Part shown: positions 6,824 through 10,555 of the stretch, in pieces
Position numbering within the stretch: the first letter of the stretch is position 1
How the letters are laid out: every line of letters starts with the position of its first letter
Origin: Comamonadaceae bacterium
GTDB taxonomy: Bacteria; Pseudomonadota; Gammaproteobacteria; Burkholderiales; Burkholderiaceae_C
Length of the DNA stretch: 10,555 bases
Direction of reading: 5' to 3'
Assembly (NCBI GenBank): GCA_947452325.1
Contig: CANGCZ010000041.1
Coordinates: forward strand, 1 to 10,555
The notes under the pieces: model-generated
What the model was told of the DNA's origin: nothing
Database searches by the model: none
Seen by the model: only the letters and a program-made list of their open reading frames with translations
Made by a program: the position numbers and the translations under genes

Positions 6824-8377
6824 TCAGGCCTTCTTGACGGTTTGCGGCAAGACGAAACCAGCGCCGTGCGGTGCGGCGCTCAGGCCTTTGCGGAACACCA
6901 CGGTCTGGTTGTACTGGAACAAAGGAATCACGCAAGCGTTTTCAGCAATGTACTTGTCGGCCTTTTTGTAACCGGCAATGCGCTTGGCCTCGTCTTTCTC
7001 GCCCCACAGTGGGCCGATGAGGTCGTCCACATCTTTGGTTTTCCAAGCCGAGTGCGGTGAATGCGTGAACATGGCGAAGCCGGTGGACGTAGACGGGTCG
7101 CCAATGGCATTGCCCCAGTTGTAGAAAGCCGCCGGCGCCAGTTTGTGCTGGGCGCGCAGCTCGTAATGCTTGGCGATTTCGTAGACCTCGAGTTCGGCTT
7201 CCACGCCTATGTTTTTCCACATGCCGACCACGGCTTGCATGACCTCGAAATCCTTGGGTTTGAAGCCGCGCGTGGTCTGCACTTTGAAGCGCAACGGGTT
7301 TTCTTTGCTGAAACCGGCTTGCTTCATCAACTCTGTGGCTTTGGCCACGTCGTAAGGCACTTTGGTGGACGCGTCAAACGCCGCGTAAGACGGTGCTTGC
7401 AATGTATCGATAGGCTGGGCCGCGCCTTTGAGCAATTTTTCGGTGAGTGCTTTTTTGTTGATAGACATGGCCAGCGCTTTGCGCACCTTGACGTCGAGCA
7501 TGGGCTCTACGTTGGTCAAGAAGATCATGCCGATATCGGTAACAGGCGCATTGGTGCCGCCAAAGCCCTTGGCCTTGAGCCGATCGTATTCCTCGAACGG
7601 GATTTCCATGGTCATGTCCGAGCGGCCTGACTCTACTTCGGCGATACGGGCTGACGGATCGGTGACGAATTTGACGATGACAGTGTCAAACGCAGGCTTG
7701 CCGCCAAAGTAATCGGCGAAGGCTTTGAGCTTCATGTGCGAGCCGGCGACAAACTCTTCGACCATGTAGGGGCCGCTGCCCACAGGCTTTTTCTCAAAAC
7801 CTTCTTTGCCGACTTTCTCAAAATAAGCCTTGGGCAACACATAACCTGTGAGGAAAGCCATCCATTTGAAGAAAGCGGGCTCAAACTCTTTGACGTCGGC
7901 GGTGACGGTGTCGCCTTCGGCTTTGACGTTGGTGACCTTGCCCCAAACGAACTGAATAGGGTTGCCCGTCTTCGGGTCACCGGCGCGGATCAACGACCAG
8001 GCCACGTCTTCGGCAGTGACCGGAGTACCGTCGTGCCACTTGGCGTTTTTGCGCACTGTCATGCTGATTTTGCTGCGGTCGGCGTTCCAGCCCCATTTGG
8101 TCAGCAAGTCGGGCTTGAGGCTCAAGTCGGCGTTCTGGTCGATGTACTGCGACAGCACGGCTTTGTAAAGGGATTGGATGGTGGGGTTGACAGCGGACGG
8201 ACCCACGGTCGGGTCCCAGGAAGGCAGGCTGACGTTGTAGGCAATGGTCAAAGTATTGCTGTTTTGGGCCAGTACCTGCAAAGGGCCGCTGGCACCCAAG
8301 GCGGCCAGGCTCAAACCTGTGTGACGCAAAAACGCCCGGCGTTGTTCTGCAAATTCGGGGGTGTCGATGAAATTCAT
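6824..8377 (-). CDS. ABC transporter substrate-binding protein, solute-binding family 5, Tat signal
   Basis: This periplasmic binding protein of the DppA/OppA type (517 residues from the ATG at 8377) captures the solute for the permease pair encoded downstream. The N-terminus carries a twin-arginine signal, QRRAFLRHTG (12-21), followed by the hydrophobic LSLAALGASG and a cleavage-like VLAQN near residues 35-39. Export would therefore be by Tat, not Sec. The mature part shows family landmarks: VRKNAKWHDGTPVTAEDVAW, then KPVGSGPYMVEEF, then RKALAMSINKKAL. An in-frame ATG two codons upstream (8383) is possible, but AAGGA lies about seven bases before the ATG at 8377 and almost abuts the upstream one. 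The ligand cannot be deduced. Family 5 proteins bind peptides, nickel, opines, sugars and aromatic compounds, so 'peptide' should not be assumed. Confidence 0.93.
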   Translation of the reverse strand: MNFIDTPEFAEQRRAFLRHTGLSLAALGASGPLQVLAQNSNTLTIAYNVSLPSWDPTVGPSAVNPTIQSLYKAVLSQYIDQNADLSLKPDLLTKWGWNADRSKISMTVRKNAKWHDGTPVTAEDVAWSLIRAGDPKTGNPIQFVWGKVTNVKAEGDTVTADVKEFEPAFFKWMAFLTGYVLPKAYFEKVGKEGFEKKPVGSGPYMVEEFVAGSHMKLKAFADYFGGKPAFDTVIVKFVTDPSARIAEVESGRSDMTMEIPFEEYDRLKAKGFGGTNAPVTDIGMIFLTNVEPMLDVKVRKALAMSINKKALTEKLLKGAAQPIDTLQAPSYAAFDASTKVPYDVAKATELMKQAGFSKENPLRFKVQTTRGFKPKDFEVMQAVVGMWKNIGVEAELEVYEIAKHYELRAQHKLAPAAFYNWGNAIGDPSTSTGFAMFTHSPHSAWKTKDVDDLIGPLWGEKDEAKRIAGYKKADKYIAENACVIPLFQYNQTVVFRKGLSAAPHGAGFVLPQTVKKA

Positions 8378-8418
8378 GGTCATGTCCTTAATGTGAGGGG
8401 AAAAACAATTTGAAGGCT

Positions 8419-8447
8419 AAAAAAATCAGGCGGGCAACAAAGCCAGC
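8419..8447 (-). terminator. Weak terminator-like hairpin at the end of the hydrolase gene
   Basis: On the minus strand, GCTGGC (8447-8442) can pair with GCCCGC (8435-8430) across a six-base loop, with five of six pairs formed. Seven Ts (8425-8419) follow after a four-base gap that spans the stop codon. The stem is short and overlaps coding sequence, so at most it would cause partial termination between the hydrolase gene and the binding-protein gene. Confidence 0.3.
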
Positions 8448-9208
8448 ACGCGCAAAGGACTGCCGGAGCCGCCTTTGATTTTCAAAGGCGCCGACACAAT
8501 CATGGCGCCGGTGGCGGGCAACTGGTCCAAGTTGGTCAGGCATTGCAAACCGAAGCGGTTAGCGCCGTGCATCAAGGTATGACAGGGGTAAGGCATGGGC
8601 CAGGCGTACGACTGGCCTGCGTCTGTGTTGATGGTTTCCACCGCAAAACCGTGAACCTGACGCTCTTTGATCAGCCATTCCACTGTGGCTTGCGTAGGGC
8701 CGGGGGTGTGGGCGCCGTCCTCGCGCATGTTCACGTAGGCCACCGGATCGGAGATGCGCTTAGACCAGTCGGTGCGAAACGCCAGCCAGGCGCCCGCTGG
8801 AATCTTTCCGTGTTTGGCTTCCCAGGCTTGCAAAAACTCAACGGTCAGCAACCAGTCCGGATTGGCATTGACTTCTGCGCTCGCGTCAACCACCGCGACG
8901 GGCGCGATGAAGTTGTCTGGTGTGATGGTGTCAACGGTATTGTTCGGGTGGTCTTTGCCAGTGACCCAATGCACCGGAGCGTCAAAGTGGGTGCCCGTGT
9001 GTTCGCCGCAGCTGAAGTTGTTCCAGTACCAACCCGGGCCGGCGTCGTCATAACGTGAAATCTGCTCCATTTTGAATTCCGCCACCTGACCGAATTGGGG
9101 CGGTAATTGCAAAGGAGGAAAGTCAGAAGACAGCGGGTGCGTCAAATCAATGATGCGAATTTTGCCGCTGGCGATGTCGGCAGCAAAAGAAGCCAGAGAA
9201 TTGCTCAT
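8426..9208 (-). CDS. Cyclase-family metal-dependent hydrolase (isatin hydrolase / kynurenine formamidase-like)
   Basis: This 260-residue cytoplasmic enzyme of the cyclase family (Pfam Cyclase, which includes kynurenine formamidase KynB and isatin hydrolase) hydrolyses amide or lactam bonds using a bound divalent metal. The signature HTGTHFDAPVH (70-80) supplies His70, His74 and Asp76 as likely metal ligands. The N-terminal IIDLTHPLSSDFPP (19-32) and the C-terminal SAPLKIKGGSGSPLRVLALL are also family landmarks. The distal metal-site motif is His210-x11-Gln222, where KynB has His-x11-Glu; this points away from the two-zinc KynB type and possibly toward the isatin hydrolase type. The start at 9208 is chosen for CAGGAG six bases upstream. 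The frame extends 43 codons further, but that part looks non-coding. As the first gene of the operon, it may act on the imported solute before IorAB. Confidence 0.9.
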   Translation of the reverse strand: MSNSLASFAADIASGKIRIIDLTHPLSSDFPPLQLPPQFGQVAEFKMEQISRYDDAGPGWYWNNFSCGEHTGTHFDAPVHWVTGKDHPNNTVDTITPDNFIAPVAVVDASAEVNANPDWLLTVEFLQAWEAKHGKIPAGAWLAFRTDWSKRISDPVAYVNMREDGAHTPGPTQATVEWLIKERQVHGFAVETINTDAGQSYAWPMPYPCHTLMHGANRFGLQCLTNLDQLPATGAMIVSAPLKIKGGSGSPLRVLALLPA

Positions 9209-9214
9209 GGGTAA

Positions 9215-9220
9215 CTCCTG
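9215..9220 (-). promoter_or_regulatory. Ribosome binding site deciding the hydrolase start
   Basis: CAGGAG on the minus strand lies six bases before the ATG at 9208. It is the strongest Shine-Dalgarno match in the operon and fixes the start 43 codons inside the longest open frame. Confidence 0.8.
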
Positions 9221-9347
9221 TATGCAAAGGCAAAGAACATGGTGTGCAGGGCTGGCAGCTTTGGCAATCCGGTTTTCGATGACGCTTATCCGCAAAAACA
9301 ATAAGCACCTGGCACCTTCCCCGCCCGGGCAGCGCAAATGTTACGTT

Positions 9348-9362
9348 ATAGGCGATGCCTAT
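9348..9362. promoter_or_regulatory. 15-bp palindrome overlapping the -10-like box (candidate operator)
   Basis: ATAGGC and GCCTAT form perfect 6-bp inverted arms around a 3-base spacer. The palindrome shares three bases with the minus-strand TATAAC hexamer, so a bound regulator could block transcription of the operon. The symmetry is seen in the sequence; the operator role is inferred and no regulator gene is in the window. Confidence 0.4.
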
Positions 9363-9429
9363 TCTTCTTTTTTCCTTAAGGTTAAACCCGCCATCTGCAC
9401 TGGCACTCCTATCAGTTTTGGATGAATTT

Positions 9430-9442
9430 GCTCTCTAAGAGC
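9430..9442 (-). terminator. Short hairpin after the aldo/keto reductase gene
   Basis: GCTCT and AGAGC pair across three bases, 12 nt after the reductase stop codon, followed on the minus strand by AAATTC. The stem has only five pairs and no T-run, so termination here would be weak or factor-assisted. Confidence 0.25.
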
Positions 9443-9454
9443 GCAGAGGTGAGC

Positions 9455-10459
9455 TCAAAATGACTCGGTATCGACTTCTTTGGTCACCGCGTCGTTATAG
9501 CGGTTGCCGCTGACGTTGTTGTGGTTGATACAGGCATCCAGCCGCGCCAGAATCTCCGGCGACAGTTGGATATTTGCAGCCCCCATGTTGTCTTTCAAAT
9601 GGTCAATGCGCGAGGTGCCGGGAATGGTGACGATGTGCGGCGCCTGGTGCAGCACCCAGGCGATGGCGAGTTGCGCCGGTGAACAAGCGATGTCGCGCGC
9701 AATCTGTAAATAGCCGTCCAGCAGTTGCAGATTTTTGGCGTAATTCTCGGCATGAAAACGTGGCGAAGTATGGCGCCAGTCTGTAGGCAACAAGCTGCTG
9801 ATATCGCGCAAATCACCGCACAAATATTTTCTGGCCAAAGGACTGAATGACACAAAGGCCACGCCGAGGTCACGACAGGCATCCAGTACCGCGATTTCCG
9901 GGTTGCGGGTCCATAGCGAGTATTCGGTTTGCAAAGCGGCAATCGGATGCACAGCAAAGGCCTTGCGCAAGGTAGCGGCAGACACCTCTGACAAACCAAT
10001 GCTTCGAATCTTGCCGGCCTGTATCAAATCACTCATGGCGCCGACGCTGTCTTCGATTGGCACTTTTTTGTCCCAGCGGTGCAGGTAATACAAATCAATG
10101 GTTTCGGTTTTCAAGCTGCGCAAACTGTTCTCGCAGGTCGCGCGTATGGTTTCGGGGCGCCCATCAATGACGCGCACTTTCTTGCCATCACCGTTCACAT
10201 CCACGCCATGCAAGCCGCATTTGCTGGCCAACACAAACCGGTCTCGCTGCGAAGACAAGGTTTTACCGATGATGCGCTCGCTTTCGCCGAAACCATAGAG
10301 CGCGGCCGTGTCCAAAAAATCCACGCCCTCATCCAACGCCGTCAGCAACAGGCGCTGGGCGTCGGCTTCAGCCGGAGGCGGCCCGTAGACAGGGCAAATA
10401 TTCATACACCCCAGGCCAATGGGGTTGACGCGGAAAGGGCCGACTTGACGTGTTTTCAT
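9455..10459 (-). CDS. Aldo/keto reductase
   Basis: This 334-residue cytoplasmic NAD(P)H-dependent oxidoreductase of the aldo/keto reductase superfamily reduces aldehydes or ketones to alcohols. The catalytic tetrad is present: Asp50 and Tyr55 in DFLDTAALYGFGESE, Lys80 in LASKCG, and His127 in IDLYYLHRWD. The nucleotide-binding part is recognisable in SLWTRNPE, FVSFSPLAR and IPGTSRIDHLKDN near residue 280. SEVSAATLRKAFAVHPIAALQTEYSLWTR strongly resembles AKR13-type members; the usual SPLGRGFLTG segment here reads SPLARKYLCG. The ATG at 10459 has no Shine-Dalgarno match, while a TAGAAT box just upstream would place the transcript start on the ATG itself. The gene is 246 nt from the transporter operon and probably separate from it. 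Its substrate is not evident. Confidence 0.93.
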   Translation of the reverse strand: MKTRQVGPFRVNPIGLGCMNICPVYGPPPAEADAQRLLLTALDEGVDFLDTAALYGFGESERIIGKTLSSQRDRFVLASKCGLHGVDVNGDGKKVRVIDGRPETIRATCENSLRSLKTETIDLYYLHRWDKKVPIEDSVGAMSDLIQAGKIRSIGLSEVSAATLRKAFAVHPIAALQTEYSLWTRNPEIAVLDACRDLGVAFVSFSPLARKYLCGDLRDISSLLPTDWRHTSPRFHAENYAKNLQLLDGYLQIARDIACSPAQLAIAWVLHQAPHIVTIPGTSRIDHLKDNMGAANIQLSPEILARLDACINHNNVSGNRYNDAVTKEVDTESF

Positions 10460-10465
10460 GCGCGC

Positions 10466-10471
10466 ATTCTA
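10466..10471 (-). promoter_or_regulatory. -10 box of the aldo/keto reductase gene
   Basis: TAGAAT on the minus strand matches five of six consensus bases. Counting from its last base as -7 puts +1 at 10459, the A of the ATG. The corresponding -35 position falls next to the nearby inverted repeat and is a poor match. Confidence 0.4.
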
Positions 10472-10475
10472 GGCC

Positions 10476-10504
10476 TTGAAAAAGACTGATGTTTGATGCA
10501 GAAT
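10476..10504 (+). promoter_or_regulatory. Sigma-70-type promoter of the antitoxin gene
   Basis: TTGAAA (10476-10481, five of six matches) is separated by 17 bases from CAGAAT (10499-10504, four of six). Transcription would start near 10511, giving a leader of about 19 nt that holds TGAGGA as the ribosome binding site. The -10 hexamer is exactly the spacer of the inverted repeat listed separately. Confidence 0.55.
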
Positions 10505-10515
10505 CATCAAACATC
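10488..10515. promoter_or_regulatory. Perfect 11-bp inverted repeat, candidate antitoxin operator
   Basis: GATGTTTGATG (10488-10498) and CATCAAACATC (10505-10515) are perfect reverse complements around the 6-base spacer CAGAAT. VapB-type antitoxins repress their own promoters by binding such palindromes. This one brackets the -10 box, so bound protein would shut off the promoter. It also sits near the -35 position of the divergent reductase gene. Confidence 0.7.
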
Positions 10516-10529
10516 TTGAGGATTCGACC

Positions 10530-10555
10530 ATGCGCACCACCTTAGACATAGACGA
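10530..10555 (+). CDS. VapB-family antitoxin, 5' end only
   Basis: Only the first eight codons and part of the ninth are in the window: MRTTLDID and then GA. This start (MRTTLDIDD or MRTTLNIDD) is characteristic of a large group of VapB antitoxins, in which the N-terminal beta strand forms a ribbon-helix-helix DNA-binding fold. TGAGGA (10517-10522) precedes the ATG by seven bases. The upstream inverted repeat fits autoregulation. A VapC PIN-domain toxin gene would be expected immediately downstream, outside the window. The call rests on a very short peptide plus context. Confidence 0.6.

Larger units (their letters stand above)
9209..9454 (-). promoter_or_regulatory. Non-coding leader and presumed operon promoter region
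   Basis: These 246 nt separate the aldo/keto reductase gene from the hydrolase gene, both on the minus strand. The best -10-like hexamer on the minus strand is TATAAC (9350-9345). No good -35 lies 16-18 nt upstream, where the sequence is A-rich, so an activator may be needed. If it is used, the leader would be about 130 nt. CAGGAG at 9220-9215 is the ribosome binding site of the hydrolase gene. No riboswitch fold was recognised. A plus-strand frame (9150-9425) overlaps the region but shows no protein character. Confidence 0.5.

Noticed and set aside
7736..8413. Plus-strand open frame of 225 codons, with another at 7061-7630
   Set aside because: Both are antisense to the binding-protein gene, whose family landmarks are intact along its length.
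9323..9330. GCCCGGGC palindrome in the operon leader
   Set aside because: It has no loop and no T-run, and it is a common GC-rich palindrome, so it is not supported as an operator or terminator.
9209..9337. In-frame 43-codon N-terminal extension of the hydrolase
   Set aside because: The extension has no family similarity, and a strong CAGGAG site precedes the internal ATG at 9208, giving the usual family length.
9150..9425. Plus-strand 91-codon frame over the operon leader
   Set aside because: It is half antisense to the hydrolase gene, its sequence is not protein-like, and no ribosome binding site was seen.
1..10555. tRNA, rRNA, CRISPR array, insertion sequence or transposase
   Set aside because: No repeat-spacer pattern, transposase motif, terminal repeat or conserved RNA stretch was seen. 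Coding genes fill nearly all the window.

Overview
The window holds an ordinary-looking bacterial chromosomal region with dense coding and mid-to-high GC. The protein types suggest a betaproteobacterium of the order Burkholderiales, possibly Comamonadaceae: a two-subunit 'long' indolepyruvate oxidoreductase, a Tat-exported family 5 solute-binding protein and an AKR13-like reductase. This placement is inferred from the general character of the proteins, not from a marker gene. I saw no rRNA, tRNA, insertion sequence, phage gene or CRISPR array.

Region 1 (9208 down to 1, minus strand) is one long candidate operon. In transcription order it reads: a cyclase-family metal-dependent hydrolase; a Tat-signal family 5 substrate-binding protein; two Dpp/Opp-type permeases; two Dpp/Opp-type ATPases; indolepyruvate:ferredoxin oxidoreductase alpha (iorA); and the beta subunit (iorB), which runs off the left edge. 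Three junctions are 4-nt ATGA overlaps (permease 2/ATPase 1, ATPase 1/ATPase 2, iorA/iorB). The other gaps are 21 to 70 nt. A strong stem-loop lies between the binding-protein gene and the first permease gene, and a weaker one lies at the end of the hydrolase gene. Both could lower expression of distal genes relative to proximal ones.

The operon logic is import, ring or amide opening, then CoA-linked oxidative decarboxylation. The transporter probably imports an organic solute, not necessarily a peptide. The hydrolase would act on an amide or lactam such as isatin or a formylated amine. IorAB would convert an aryl-pyruvate-type 2-oxoacid to an acyl-CoA, passing electrons to ferredoxin. The substrate is unknown; the combination points to an indole- or aromatic-amino-acid-derived compound, and this is an inference.

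Region 2 (9209-9454) is non-coding and holds the presumed operon promoter and leader, including a 15-bp palindrome that overlaps a -10-like hexamer. Region 3 (10459 down to 9455, minus) is a separate aldo/keto reductase gene with intact catalytic residues; it may be transcribed without a leader. Region 4 (10460-10555) carries a perfect 11-bp inverted repeat whose 6-nt spacer coincides with the -10 box of a plus-strand promoter. It is followed by the first codons of what looks like a VapB-family antitoxin gene, cut by the window edge.
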